DNA of 23,365 nt from JBBDIO01 sp040880365 (GTDB lineage: Bacteria > Chloroflexota > Anaerolineae > Caldilineales > Caldilineaceae): positions 1 to 23,365 of the forward strand of contig JBBDIO010000171.1 of the NCBI GenBank assembly GCA_040880365.1. The letters run 5' to 3'. This document shows positions 1-7,643 of this stretch, in pieces (the stretch's first letter is position 1; every line of letters starts with the position of its first letter). Under the pieces are notes generated by a model that did no database searches, was not told the origin of the DNA, and saw only the letters and a program-made list of their open reading frames with translations. Position numbers and translations under genes: made by a program.

Positions 1-1
1 C

Positions 2-661
2 ACCAACACAGTCGGCTCCATGGTCGTCTTCGACAAGGGTGTGCCGCTCAAAACCGCCTACAAACGCTTCAAGATCCGCGGCAAGGGCAGCCAGGGTGAA
101 CCCGACGACTACGCCAGTATGCGCGAAATGCTACGCCGCCGCTTTCGGCGCATTGTAGAACCCGAAGCAGAAGCGGGACCCGGCAAAGGCGCGCGCACAC
201 GCGCCCGCACCGAAAACGACACCTGGCGCATCCTGCCCGATCTGGTCATTGTCGATGGCGGCAAAGGTCAATTGGGCATCGCGGTTGAAGTGTTGGAAGA
301 ATTTAATCTGACCAACCGCATTCCCGTCGTCGGGCTGGCGAAGCAAGAGGAAGAATTTTTCCGGCCCCACCAGTCGCACTCCATTTGGCTCAAACGGGGC
401 AGTCAGGCGCTCTTTCTGGTCCAGCGCATTCGCGACGAAGCCCACCGCTTTGCCATCACCTATCACCGCAATCTACGGCGCAAAGAACAGACCCGTTCGG
501 CGCTCGACGATGTGCGCGGCATCGGTCCGGCGCGTCGCCGTGCCCTGCTCACCTATTTTGGCGGCGATATTGACCGCATCCGCACCGCCACCATCGAGGA
601 ACTGCTGGCAGTGCCCGGCATGAACCGGCGCGCGGCCCAGGCGCTCAAAGACCAGCTATAG
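2..661 (+). CDS. uvrC: UvrABC system protein C, C-terminal part (5' end outside the window)
   Basis: UvrC makes both incisions around bulky DNA lesions in nucleotide excision repair, with UvrA and UvrB. The reading frame is open from base 2 and lacks its N-terminus, so the GIY-YIG nuclease and the UvrB-binding region are not visible. What remains is the RNase H-like 3' half: the VVFDKGVP and DDYASMREMLRRRF motifs, then LPDLVIVDGGKGQL with the catalytic-type aspartate, then GLAKQEEEFF and LVQRIRDEAHRFAITYHR. It ends with a tandem helix-hairpin-helix (DDVRGIGPARRRALL and AVPGMNRRAAQAL) that binds DNA. A short Ala/Gly/Arg-rich insert separates the first two motif blocks. The next gene follows after 16 bases on the same strand, so the two may be co-transcribed. 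Family assignment is very secure. Confidence 0.97.
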   Translation, partial: TNTVGSMVVFDKGVPLKTAYKRFKIRGKGSQGEPDDYASMREMLRRRFRRIVEPEAEAGPGKGARTRARTENDTWRILPDLVIVDGGKGQLGIAVEVLEEFNLTNRIPVVGLAKQEEEFFRPHQSHSIWLKRGSQALFLVQRIRDEAHRFAITYHRNLRRKEQTRSALDDVRGIGPARRRALLTYFGGDIDRIRTATIEELLAVPGMNRRAAQALKDQL

Positions 662-677
662 GAGCCTAGCGTCTGCC

Positions 678-3254
678 ATGTCCGCAACACCCACGCCCTC
701 ATCACCTAGATCCTCATCACCATCAGAAGCCCGCGGCAACCGCATGGCATCAGGCCAACCGGGCCTGCCCTCCGGCAGCCACAATGACCAGGTCGCGTTC
801 GCCGCGGTCGTCCGCATCCTCACCAGCTATGATATTCCCGTTTCCGATGTCGAACACGCGCTGCATAACGCCGTGGAACATCGGACCCTGCGCCCGCGCC
901 AGGAGCTATTTGCCCAAAATGCCCCCCTGGAGCGCATTTATCTGCTGCTCGAAGGCAGGCTTTTTCAGGAACGCGTCGAAGAAATCCAACCCGGACAACA
1001 TCGCGTGACCCTGCGCCGCGAGGTGCAGCCCGGCGAATTTGTCGCCCACTTCGACCTGATCTACGGCCAGGACCACAGCACACGCGCCCGCGCCATGTCT
1101 TCGGCCACGCTCATCGCGATTGAGGCCCAGGCCATGAACCGCCTGCTCTACCGCCACCCCCAGCTGCGCCGCAGCATCGCCCCCCTGGAACATATCTCAC
1201 GCCTGCGCACCATTCCGTTCTTTCGCCACCTGGATCTCACGGCAATCAGCTATATTGCCACCGACGCCCATCTGGAAAAAGTGGAAGCCAACCAACAGCT
1301 ATACGCCGCCAACGATCCCGCCGACCGTATCTATATTGTGGAGCGCGGCCAAGTGCGATTAACGGATGCCCAGGGCGAAACCCAACTGCTGGGCAATGGC
1401 ATGGCCTTTGGCATCCTGGACTATATTTACCCCAACGCGCCCCTCGATGGCGAACACCCCTTTGGGCACAGCGCAGTAGCCGTCACCGCCGGGCAGGTCA
1501 TTTGCCTGTCGCGCCAGGCAGTCATGGATCTTACCGGCGTGAACCCGGAACGCCACGGCCTGCAACTGCGCAAAGATTGCCTGGATCTGGTAGGCAATAT
1601 GCCGGTCTTTTCCCAATTTAGCGAAGGTGAACGCCGCGCACTGATAGGCTATATGAGCCACATCCACATCCCAATCCATCACCTTGTTATGCAACAAGGC
1701 GAAATCGGCGATAGTCTGTGGATGCTCATGCCCGACAGCGTCGCCATCCTGCGCGCGCTCTCTGCGGGCGAAGCGCTCCAACCGACGCCGGTATCCGGCC
1801 CCAACTATTTCGGCGAGCTGGCCCTGCGCGTCGATCGCCCGCTCGATTCCACCATTCAGGCCGAACCCGACAGCCAATGGCTGCGCCTGCACACCGACGA
1901 TTTCCAGGCATTTCTTAAAAATTACGGACCCGGTCTGATGGAGCAGCTCGTGCTCAGTCCCGATGCCCAGCGCTATCTGGGACAACACCGCACGCGCATG
2001 CGCTATGCCTGGCTCGACGACGACGAGCAACTCATCACCCGCCAACGGCGTCACTGGTTCATTCTGGTGCACAAGGCATTTCTGCCCTCGGTATTAGTAA
2101 TGTCCTGGATGCTTCTGGTGCTGTTGTTTTGGCCGCGCACCTGGCTTGCCCTCTGGCAGCTCACCCTGGTAGGTATTCCCGGCGTCCTCTTTGGTTCCAT
2201 GCTGCTGTGGTCCATCATCGACTACGCCAATGACTTCATGCTGGTCACCAGTCAACGCATTGTGCGCCAGGAAAAGATCTTCATGGTCATGGAATGGCGG
2301 CAAGCCGCGTTCCTCGAACAGATTCGCAATATCGATGTGGGCTATTCCTTTATGGGGCGCGTGCTCCAGTTTGGCACACTCACCGTCCACACCGCGGCAG
2401 CCGACGGCGCGATCCACTTCGATGGTGCGCCCGACCCTATTGATCTGAAAGCCACCATTCTGGAACAGGTCAACGTCCGCAAACAGCATCAGCAAGCCTC
2501 CAGCAAAATGGTGATCCAGAACCTGCTGGAAGATCGCCTGGGCTTGCGCTTGCAGATTCCCATCCAGGTGCGCCCCGAATTTGACGAAGGCGACGAACCC
2601 AAACGCTGGCAATGGCTGCGACGCCAATATCGGCGTCTGCATCTGGATGTCAACATGCGGCGCAACGAAGCCGACCGCATTATCTGGCGCAAACACTGGT
2701 TTGTGCTCATGGGGCGCTTGCTCGCGCCCATCACCATCCTTCTCTCCATCCTGATTATCGTATTCGCCGGCCACCTGCTGCCCCCCACCTTCGCGCCGAT
2801 TATCACGTTTGTGGATGTAATGAGCTTCGTATTGGCCGCGGCAATGGCGGGTTGGGCGGCGTGGAACATTGCCGACTGGCGCAACGACACCTATGAAGTG
2901 AGCAATCGCGAAGTGGCGGATGTGCGCAAAAAGCCGCTCTTCTTTTCCGAACAGCGCCGCACTGCGCCTCTGGACGAAATCGAAAATATCGAAGTCAGAA
3001 TCCCCAGCCCGCTCCACTATATCCTCAATTTCGGCAATGTGCGCCTGCAAACCGCCGCCTCGTCGGGCGAATTCAGCTTCGACTGGGTGCCCTTTCCGCG
3101 CGATGTCGCCGACGAACTGCGCCGCCGGATAGAAGCCTATCGCCAGGAACAAGAAACCAACCAGACGCGCCGCCGCAACGAAGAATTGCCCGACTGGTTC
3201 GAAATGTACAATCGCCTCAGCGCAGATAACTTTTCCCAGCGGCCGCGCCTGTAG
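678..3254 (+). CDS. Membrane protein with three cNMP-binding-like domains and two bacterial PH domains
   Basis: No named family was recognised for the full 858-residue chain, but its parts are clear. Residues 1-40 are Ser/Pro-rich and look disordered. Three cyclic-nucleotide-binding-like beta-rolls follow at about 60-158, 180-278 and 305-412; each shows the fold's G-D/E-x-x-x-x-(I/L)-(W/Y) type strand pattern, for example IYLLLEGRLF and IYIVERGQVRL. A pair of hydrophobic helices at about 465-513 leads into a bPH2-like domain (about 515-600, starting YANDFMLVTSQRIV). A second helix pair at about 674-733 leads into another bPH2-like domain (about 736-825, NDTYEVSNREVADV). The C-terminus is charged. 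The canonical phosphate-binding Arg motif of true cAMP sites is not obvious in any of the three rolls, so ligand binding is uncertain. An AGGAG overlaps the uvrC stop 13 bases before the start, a rather long spacing. The likely role is a cytoplasm-facing sensor or scaffold at the membrane. Confidence 0.85.
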   Translation: MSATPTPSSPRSSSPSEARGNRMASGQPGLPSGSHNDQVAFAAVVRILTSYDIPVSDVEHALHNAVEHRTLRPRQELFAQNAPLERIYLLLEGRLFQERVEEIQPGQHRVTLRREVQPGEFVAHFDLIYGQDHSTRARAMSSATLIAIEAQAMNRLLYRHPQLRRSIAPLEHISRLRTIPFFRHLDLTAISYIATDAHLEKVEANQQLYAANDPADRIYIVERGQVRLTDAQGETQLLGNGMAFGILDYIYPNAPLDGEHPFGHSAVAVTAGQVICLSRQAVMDLTGVNPERHGLQLRKDCLDLVGNMPVFSQFSEGERRALIGYMSHIHIPIHHLVMQQGEIGDSLWMLMPDSVAILRALSAGEALQPTPVSGPNYFGELALRVDRPLDSTIQAEPDSQWLRLHTDDFQAFLKNYGPGLMEQLVLSPDAQRYLGQHRTRMRYAWLDDDEQLITRQRRHWFILVHKAFLPSVLVMSWMLLVLLFWPRTWLALWQLTLVGIPGVLFGSMLLWSIIDYANDFMLVTSQRIVRQEKIFMVMEWRQAAFLEQIRNIDVGYSFMGRVLQFGTLTVHTAAADGAIHFDGAPDPIDLKATILEQVNVRKQHQQASSKMVIQNLLEDRLGLRLQIPIQVRPEFDEGDEPKRWQWLRRQYRRLHLDVNMRRNEADRIIWRKHWFVLMGRLLAPITILLSILIIVFAGHLLPPTFAPIITFVDVMSFVLAAAMAGWAAWNIADWRNDTYEVSNREVADVRKKPLFFSEQRRTAPLDEIENIEVRIPSPLHYILNFGNVRLQTAASSGEFSFDWVPFPRDVADELRRRIEAYRQEQETNQTRRRNEELPDWFEMYNRLSADNFSQRPRL

Positions 3255-3383
3255 GCGGTGCGCGTGGAGAGTTTGCCGTTTCATCCGCGCTCCTCTCGCC
3301 CAAGCGGGCGCGCTCGAAGCGGTGCACACACGCATGTACAGCGCGCCGATATGTAGGGGGGCGAATATATTGTATCTGAGGGT

Positions 3384-3411
3384 AAAAAGGGATTTGCAGC
3401 GTTTTACAAAT
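3384..3411 (-). terminator. Possible weak terminator of the metallophosphoesterase gene
   Basis: Read on the minus strand, ATTTG and CAAAT (3411-3407 and 3396-3392) can form a 5-bp stem, followed by CCC and five T. It lies about 22 bases past the stop. The stem is short and AT-rich, so this is a weak call. The rest of the convergent spacer 3255-3432 shows nothing else recognisable. Confidence 0.25.
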
Positions 3412-3432
3412 GGGATATGTAACTACGAAAGC

Positions 3433-4227
3433 CTACCACCCAAAACTGAGGCGGTCGATCAGACGTTGGGGCAACCCCGCCGTGCGCATCTGGCTTTGGG
3501 TCAGCTCAATTGGATATTCCACGCGATAGTGGCACCAGCTCATTTCTTCCAGATCCATAATGGCGTAGGCGGCGCGGGCGTCGTTATCGCGCGGCTGTCC
3601 CACGCTACCCGGATTCAGAATCAGGCGCTGGTGCGGCGAAGTTTCTAAAGCGACCGGCTCGCCTTCGACCGGCTGCAACATATCCACAGTTGTCACCTTG
3701 CCGCCAGTGGCAGCGGCGCGTCCATCGGCAAAGATGCGCCAGCGGAAAATCACCGGCTTGTGCGTATGCCCCACCAGACAGATGGGTTCGTGGAAAGCCG
3801 CAAAGTTCTCCATCGCAATGCTGGGGGTCAGTATATATTCCCAGACCGGCTCGCGCGGGCTGGCGTGGGTAATGAGAAAATCGTCTGCACCCTCAATATT
3901 GACCGGCTCCTCTGGCAAGGCGTCCAGATATTGGCGATTCGCCGTGGAAAGCTGATCGCGCGTCCACAACACCGCCGCGCGGGCAATCGGGTTGAAGCTA
4001 TCCACATCGACACCAGCGCGACCCAGCGCAGCCCAATCGTGGTTGCCCACCACACACAGCGTCGCCTGTGCCTGCATCAATTCCACACACTCATTGGGGC
4101 AAGGCCCATAGCCCACCACATCGCCCAGACACCACAGGGCATCATATTCGCCCTGCGCGTGCTCCAGCACTGTTTCCAGCGCCGCCAGATTGGCGTGAAT
4201 GTCGGATAATACCAGTACGCGTGTCAT
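3433..4227 (-). CDS. Calcineurin-like metallophosphoesterase
   Basis: A 264-residue cytoplasmic phosphoesterase of the YfcE/MJ0936-like group with a two-metal active site. The metal-binding motifs are all present in order: D9-x-H11 (SDIHAN), G-D36-x-x-x-x-G (GDVVGYG), G-N62-H63-D64 (VVGNHDW), then THAS and GHTH in the second half. The substrate cannot be read from sequence; relatives hydrolyse phosphodiesters or nucleotides. The start at 4227 is chosen because the domain begins there (MTRVLVLSDIH), and a longer in-frame extension to 4353 would run through the promoter region. No Shine-Dalgarno is present. Instead an extended -10 box ends 6 bases before the ATG, implying a leaderless mRNA. The gene diverges from nadK with only about 75 bases between the inferred transcript starts. 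Confidence 0.93.
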   Translation of the reverse strand: MTRVLVLSDIHANLAALETVLEHAQGEYDALWCLGDVVGYGPCPNECVELMQAQATLCVVGNHDWAALGRAGVDVDSFNPIARAAVLWTRDQLSTANRQYLDALPEEPVNIEGADDFLITHASPREPVWEYILTPSIAMENFAAFHEPICLVGHTHKPVIFRWRIFADGRAAATGGKVTTVDMLQPVEGEPVALETSPHQRLILNPGSVGQPRDNDARAAYAIMDLEEMSWCHYRVEYPIELTQSQMRTAGLPQRLIDRLSFGW

Positions 4228-4233
4228 GAATTT

Positions 4234-4242
4234 ATCATAGCA
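4234..4242 (-). promoter_or_regulatory. Extended -10 promoter of the metallophosphoesterase gene (leaderless)
   Basis: On the minus strand TGCTATGAT fits the extended -10 consensus TGnTATAAT with one mismatch. Only six bases (AAATTC) separate it from the ATG at 4227. Transcription should therefore begin at or next to the start codon, leaving no room for a ribosome binding site. No -35 hexamer is evident at 16-18 bases, as expected for extended -10 promoters. Confidence 0.65.
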
Positions 4243-4266
4243 CATAATGCCCAGAGGCCGATTTTC

Positions 4267-4295
4267 TTGACGGATATTTTTGCCTCGTCTATGAT
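4267..4295 (+). promoter_or_regulatory. Promoter of nadK (TTGACG-N17-TATGAT)
   Basis: A -35 hexamer TTGACG (4267-4272) and a -10 hexamer TATGAT (4290-4295) are separated by exactly 17 bases, each one mismatch from the sigma70 consensus. The predicted start of transcription is about 4302, which coincides with an ATG. This is one of the two strongest promoters in the window. Confidence 0.75.
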
Positions 4296-4301
4296 GCCCA
4301 A

Positions 4302-4331
4302 ATGACGCAGGCAGACTGGATTGTGCCGTGA
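4302..4331 (+). CDS. Putative 9-residue leaderless leader peptide upstream of nadK
   Basis: An ATG six bases after the nadK -10 box opens a short frame encoding MTQADWIVP. It ends in TGA at 4329-4331. The stop overlaps the GTG start of nadK (4328-4330) in a GTGA arrangement, the classical geometry for translational re-initiation. Together with the apparent lack of a Shine-Dalgarno before nadK, this suggests that ribosomes load on the leaderless ATG and re-start on nadK. The reading is inference from geometry; a frame this short could arise by chance. Confidence 0.4.
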   Translation: MTQADWIVP

Positions 4332-5560
4332 ACCGCTCGCGGTTACCCCACAATCCGCAGATCGCAACGGCCCGACCATCTGCATACGCGCAAGCACAGC
4401 CAACTCAGCAATTAACCAAAGCAGATATAGCCAACATGCCCAATCAATCCACAGATCGCGCCACACCCGGCGCCACACCCGGCACAACGTCCGCCCAAAG
4501 CACTGCCCCTCCATCACACGCCGAATCACCCACATTTCAGCGAGTGGGGATTCTCTTTCACCCCAAGAAACCCGAATCTATCGAGTTGGCCGGGGCGATT
4601 GGCGACTTTCTGCGTGCCCGGGGCATGCAGGAAATCTGGTTCGAATCGGCCTGGGAAGGCGAAGCAGTCCTGACCCATCTGCCCCACGTCGATCTGCTGA
4701 TCACGCTGGGCGGCGATGGTACGCTGTTGCGGGCCGCCCGCCTGGGCGCGGCGCACGATGTGCCCATGTTGGGCGTCAAGATGGGCCGGTTGGGCTTTTT
4801 GGCCGAAGTGCTACCCGATGACTGGCAGACGCCCCTGGCGCGCGTGCTGGATGGCGACTATTGGGTCGAAAAGCGCCTCATGGTGCGGGCACGCGTCGAA
4901 CGCCCCAGCCAGCCACCCGATGCCGATGCCGACTGGCACACCTCCACCGCCACTGCCGCATGGCACCACTCCGAAAACACCGGCTCCCATGGGGATGGGG
5001 CTGGAACCCAGCCCAACGCTGCCGGTCCTGTCGCGGAGATCTCATCCGAATCTCAACTCGCATCGGCACCAGAATCTGCGCCCGCTCAAGCGCCGGCTTA
5101 TAACATTGTGGGCGAATATGATGCGCTCAACGATGTGGTGCTCAGCCGGGGCGCGCTGGCGCGCATTGTCCGCATCCGGGTCAAACTGGATGGAGGGTAT
5201 CTGACAACCTATACCTGCGATGGTTTAATCGTCAGCACCGCCACGGGCAGCACGGGCTATGCACTCGCCGTACACGGCCCCATTTTGCCGCCCGAATTGC
5301 GCAATATTCTGGTCATGCCCATCGCCCCCCACCTAAGCATGGATCGGGCGATTGTGCTATCTGAAGGCGCGGAAGTCCGCATGAAAGCCTTTAGCGACCA
5401 CGAAGCCATGCTGACGGTTGATGGACAATTTGTCGTCGAAATTCACAACGGCGATGAAGTCGTGGTCGTGGGCAGCCCGCACCTGGCCCGCTTCATTCGG
5501 GTGCGCGAGCACAACTACTTCTATCAGGCGCTCATGGATAAATTGCGCTGGCAGGGCTGA
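4328..5560 (+). CDS. nadK: NAD kinase with disordered insertion
   Basis: NAD kinase phosphorylates NAD to NADP using ATP or polyphosphate and is the only route to NADP. The GGDGT motif (residues 128-132, catalytic Asp130) is followed by GVKMGRLGFLAE, the ALNDVVLSRG motif near residue 266, and the diagnostic STATGSTGYALAVHGPIL glycine-rich loop. The family is usually about 280-300 residues; this chain is 410. The extra length has two sources: a Thr/Pro/Gln-rich N-terminus (residues 1-72) and a Pro/Ala/Ser/Glu-rich insert at about 194-258, between the two halves of the fold just before ALNDVV. The insert stays in frame and resembles linkers in neighbouring proteins, so it is not a frameshift scar. 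The start is uncertain: GTG 4328 overlaps the leader-peptide stop, while ATG 4436 is also possible; neither has a good Shine-Dalgarno. Confidence 0.95.
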   Translation: MNRSRLPHNPQIATARPSAYAQAQPTQQLTKADIANMPNQSTDRATPGATPGTTSAQSTAPPSHAESPTFQRVGILFHPKKPESIELAGAIGDFLRARGMQEIWFESAWEGEAVLTHLPHVDLLITLGGDGTLLRAARLGAAHDVPMLGVKMGRLGFLAEVLPDDWQTPLARVLDGDYWVEKRLMVRARVERPSQPPDADADWHTSTATAAWHHSENTGSHGDGAGTQPNAAGPVAEISSESQLASAPESAPAQAPAYNIVGEYDALNDVVLSRGALARIVRIRVKLDGGYLTTYTCDGLIVSTATGSTGYALAVHGPILPPELRNILVMPIAPHLSMDRAIVLSEGAEVRMKAFSDHEAMLTVDGQFVVEIHNGDEVVVVGSPHLARFIRVREHNYFYQALMDKLRWQG

Positions 5561-5628
5561 ATCGGCTGCCCCTATGGGCCGCTTTACAATGCAAGGTTCA
5601 CATAAACGATACACGACTTGCCATGCGC

Positions 5629-5671
5629 GAAATGCAAAGCAAGTCGCATTTCTATACGCCGCATTTCTATA
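5629..5671 (+). repeat. Small inverted and direct repeats upstream of the zinc-ribbon gene
   Basis: The 12-mer CGCATTTCTATA occurs at 5645-5656 and again at 5660-5671, a 15-base period. GAAATGC at 5629-5635 is inverted relative to GCATTTC at 5646-5652. The second copy runs into TATGAT (5670-5675) and the Shine-Dalgarno AGGAG (5677-5681). Such spaced half-sites are operator-like, but no regulator is known from the sequence. Confidence 0.4.
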
Positions 5672-5689
5672 TGATGAGGAGATCTGGCT

Positions 5690-6331
5690 GTGAGTGATTC
5701 CACCCCAGAGCAAACCCGCGGCAATTCCAACCCGGAAACCGCAACAACGACAGAACCCGCAGCGACGCCTGCTTCAGGTACATCGGGCACAGGCACATCT
5801 GCACCAGAGACAACGGGCGAAGAAACGCTCTACTGTGTGAATCATCCCACAGTCGAAACTCTGTTGCGTTGCAATCGCTGCGGTCGCCCAATCTGTCTCA
5901 AATGCGCAGAACTCACCGACGTCGGCTATCGCTGCAAGGAATGTATCCGCGGCGTACAGGATAAATATTTCACCGCTTCAACCGGCGATAACTTCATCGC
6001 CTTTGGCGTCGCGCTGGCGGTCACGGCGGTCATTGCGCCCATTCTGGGCATCCTACTCGGCATGGTGCGCTTCTTTGGCTGGATCATCGCGCTCATGCTG
6101 GGCGGCGTGGCCGGTGGCACACTGGTGCAGATTGTGCGCGCCGCCATCCGCAAGCGACGCGGGCGCTACATCCGTCACTATGCAGTCGCGGGTGTGATGA
6201 TGGGCGTGGTCGTCGGCAGCCTGGTTGCGGGCGCGCTCCTGGGTGTGTCTCCGCTCGCCTTTTTAATCAATATACCGCTGCTCATCTTCACCGTCCTCGC
6301 GGCCCTGGCGGCGAACCGGCTGTTGCGTTGA
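5690..6331 (+). CDS. B-box/zinc-ribbon multi-span membrane protein
   Basis: A 213-residue protein of unknown function. Residues 1-46 are a Thr/Ser/Glu/Pro-rich, probably disordered tail. A cysteine-rich module follows: C49-x2-H52, C61-x2-C64, C69-x2-C72 and C82-x2-C85, the spacing of a B-box-like double zinc site. From about residue 100 the chain is strongly hydrophobic, with four likely membrane helices in two pairs (about 100-150 and 163-212) separated by a basic loop (RKRRGRYIRHY). The layout suggests a cytoplasmic zinc-binding head on an integral membrane domain, seen in uncharacterised Chloroflexota and other bacterial proteins. Translation starts at GTG 5690, supported by AGGAG at 5677-5681 with an 8-base spacer. 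It lies 129 bases after nadK on the same strand. Confidence 0.8.
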   Translation: MSDSTPEQTRGNSNPETATTTEPAATPASGTSGTGTSAPETTGEETLYCVNHPTVETLLRCNRCGRPICLKCAELTDVGYRCKECIRGVQDKYFTASTGDNFIAFGVALAVTAVIAPILGILLGMVRFFGWIIALMLGGVAGGTLVQIVRAAIRKRRGRYIRHYAVAGVMMGVVVGSLVAGALLGVSPLAFLINIPLLIFTVLAALAANRLLR

Positions 6332-6336
6332 TTGCT

Positions 6337-6364
6337 TGCAGGGGCCAATTGCCTATGTTATTAT
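6337..6364 (+). promoter_or_regulatory. Possible promoter of the LysM lipoprotein gene
   Basis: TTGCAG (6337-6342) and TATTAT (6359-6364) are separated by 16 bases in the 166-base spacer before the lipoprotein gene. Both hexamers match the consensus in four or five of six positions. The predicted 5' leader would be about 127 bases; nothing distinctive was seen in it. Confidence 0.4.
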
Positions 6365-6497
6365 GCAAAGTAGAACATGGCAATCAACCTGCATCCTGCA
6401 ATCATCCAAACTGCGATTAATCAGAAGCCAATCGGGCGCGCATATTTGGCCCGCGTCAAAATCGCGTTGTATACGCGCCACAACCGGAGGAATTAAC

Positions 6498-7526
6498 GTG
6501 AGTGCCGTTTCTCGCTCGGCGATCAGCCTGCTCATTCTAGCGCTCTTATTAGCGGCCTGTACGCGCGAGCGTCCTGTGCCCGAGTTGCTGCCCCTTGTCG
6601 ATGAACAAGGCACGGCGGCAGACGCCCCCGTGATCGTAGATTCTCCGGTCGGCGAAGAACCCGAAATCCAGGGCAATCCCAGTGTGAGCCAGACCAGCAA
6701 CATCACCGATCCGTTAGGTTTGGACGATGAGCCAGATGTGACAACGCCCGAAGCAGGCACAACGCCCACGTCTGGCACCCCCGAAACGTTCTCCTATACC
6801 GTGCGCCCCGGCGACACACTGACCGAACTGGCAACACGTTTTGATACGGAAATCGACATCCTGCGGCGGCTCAATGCCCTGGATAGCGAAGCCCTGGCCG
6901 TGGGTCAACCGCTGGAAATCCCCTATGTGGAGGGTATGACCGCCGAAGGCGCGCCTACGCCCACGCCCGGCCCCTTCTTCTATACCGTGCAGGCAGGCGA
7001 CACGCTCAGCGCCATTGGTGCCCGTTTCGGCGTAGATCCCATCGAAATTGTGGAAGAAAACGGCATTCTCGACGCCAACAATCTGATTGTTGGTAGTCAA
7101 ATCCAGATTTCGGGCTATGCCCCGCCCGTCGCGTCCGCCGATTCTGCAAGCGACGAAAATGATGGCGACGACAGCAGCGCACCCGGTGCCACTGCTAGCA
7201 GTCGCTTTGTCCATATCGTGCAGCCCGGCGAGGGCCTAATGGAAATTGCCGCACGCTATGGTGTGGATATGAACGAAATCTCCAACGCCAACAATCTGGT
7301 CAACCGGAATGTGTTGCGCGTGGGGCAGGAATTGGTGATCCCCGGCATCACCGCCCGCGATGCCGCCATCCGCAGCGGTGCCGTTCACATTGTGCAAAAC
7401 GGCGAAAGTTTGCTCGGCATTGCCCTGCGTTATGGCGTCACAGTCGAAGAGATCATCGAATTCAACGAGATCACGAATCCCAACGCAATCTCGGTGGGCC
7501 AGCAGTTGATTATCCCACGCGAATAG
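6498..7526 (+). CDS. Lipoprotein with four LysM domains
   Basis: An exported, lipid-anchored peptidoglycan- or glycan-binding protein of 342 residues. The N-terminus has a hydrophobic stretch ending in the lipobox LLAAC (about residues 17-21), so the mature protein would begin at the cysteine. After an acidic, Thr/Pro-rich linker come four LysM modules at about 98-144, 161-207, 236-285 and 295-342. Each opens with a Y/H-x-V-x-x-G-(D/E)-(T/S/G)-L pattern and closes near V-G-Q-x-(L/I)-x-I-P. No enzymatic domain is present, so it is probably a wall-binding adaptor. The start is GTG 6498, because GGAGG ends 7 bases upstream and the signal sequence begins there; the in-frame extension to 6336 has no such support. 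A strong terminator follows. Confidence 0.93.
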   Translation: MSAVSRSAISLLILALLLAACTRERPVPELLPLVDEQGTAADAPVIVDSPVGEEPEIQGNPSVSQTSNITDPLGLDDEPDVTTPEAGTTPTSGTPETFSYTVRPGDTLTELATRFDTEIDILRRLNALDSEALAVGQPLEIPYVEGMTAEGAPTPTPGPFFYTVQAGDTLSAIGARFGVDPIEIVEENGILDANNLIVGSQIQISGYAPPVASADSASDENDGDDSSAPGATASSRFVHIVQPGEGLMEIAARYGVDMNEISNANNLVNRNVLRVGQELVIPGITARDAAIRSGAVHIVQNGESLLGIALRYGVTVEEIIEFNEITNPNAISVGQQLIIPRE

Positions 7527-7546
7527 CGGGCGAATCTCCATACAAT

Positions 7547-7585
7547 AAAAGTGCGGCCATTCCAAGTGGATAGCCGCACTTTTTA
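7547..7585 (+). terminator. Bidirectional intrinsic terminator
   Basis: AAAAGTGCGGC (7547-7557) and GCCGCACTTTTT pair in a perfect 11-bp GC-cored stem with a 15-base loop. The plus strand ends in a T run (lipoprotein gene). The minus strand ends in four T, serving the converging dehydrogenase gene. Confidence 0.9.
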
Positions 7586-7643
7586 TATTCTCCACCAAAT
7601 CTCCTGCTTGCAATCCCGCAACTTATTGATGTCAGCCCCACTC

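Noticed and set aside
2094..3335. Minus-strand open frame of 413 codons
   Set aside because: It is antisense to the well-supported cNMP/PH protein, has no recognisable domain, and long reverse frames are expected in GC-rich genes.
4630..4650. GGTTCGAATC resembling a tRNA T-loop
   Set aside because: It lies inside the nadK coding sequence and no acceptor or anticodon stem can be drawn around it.
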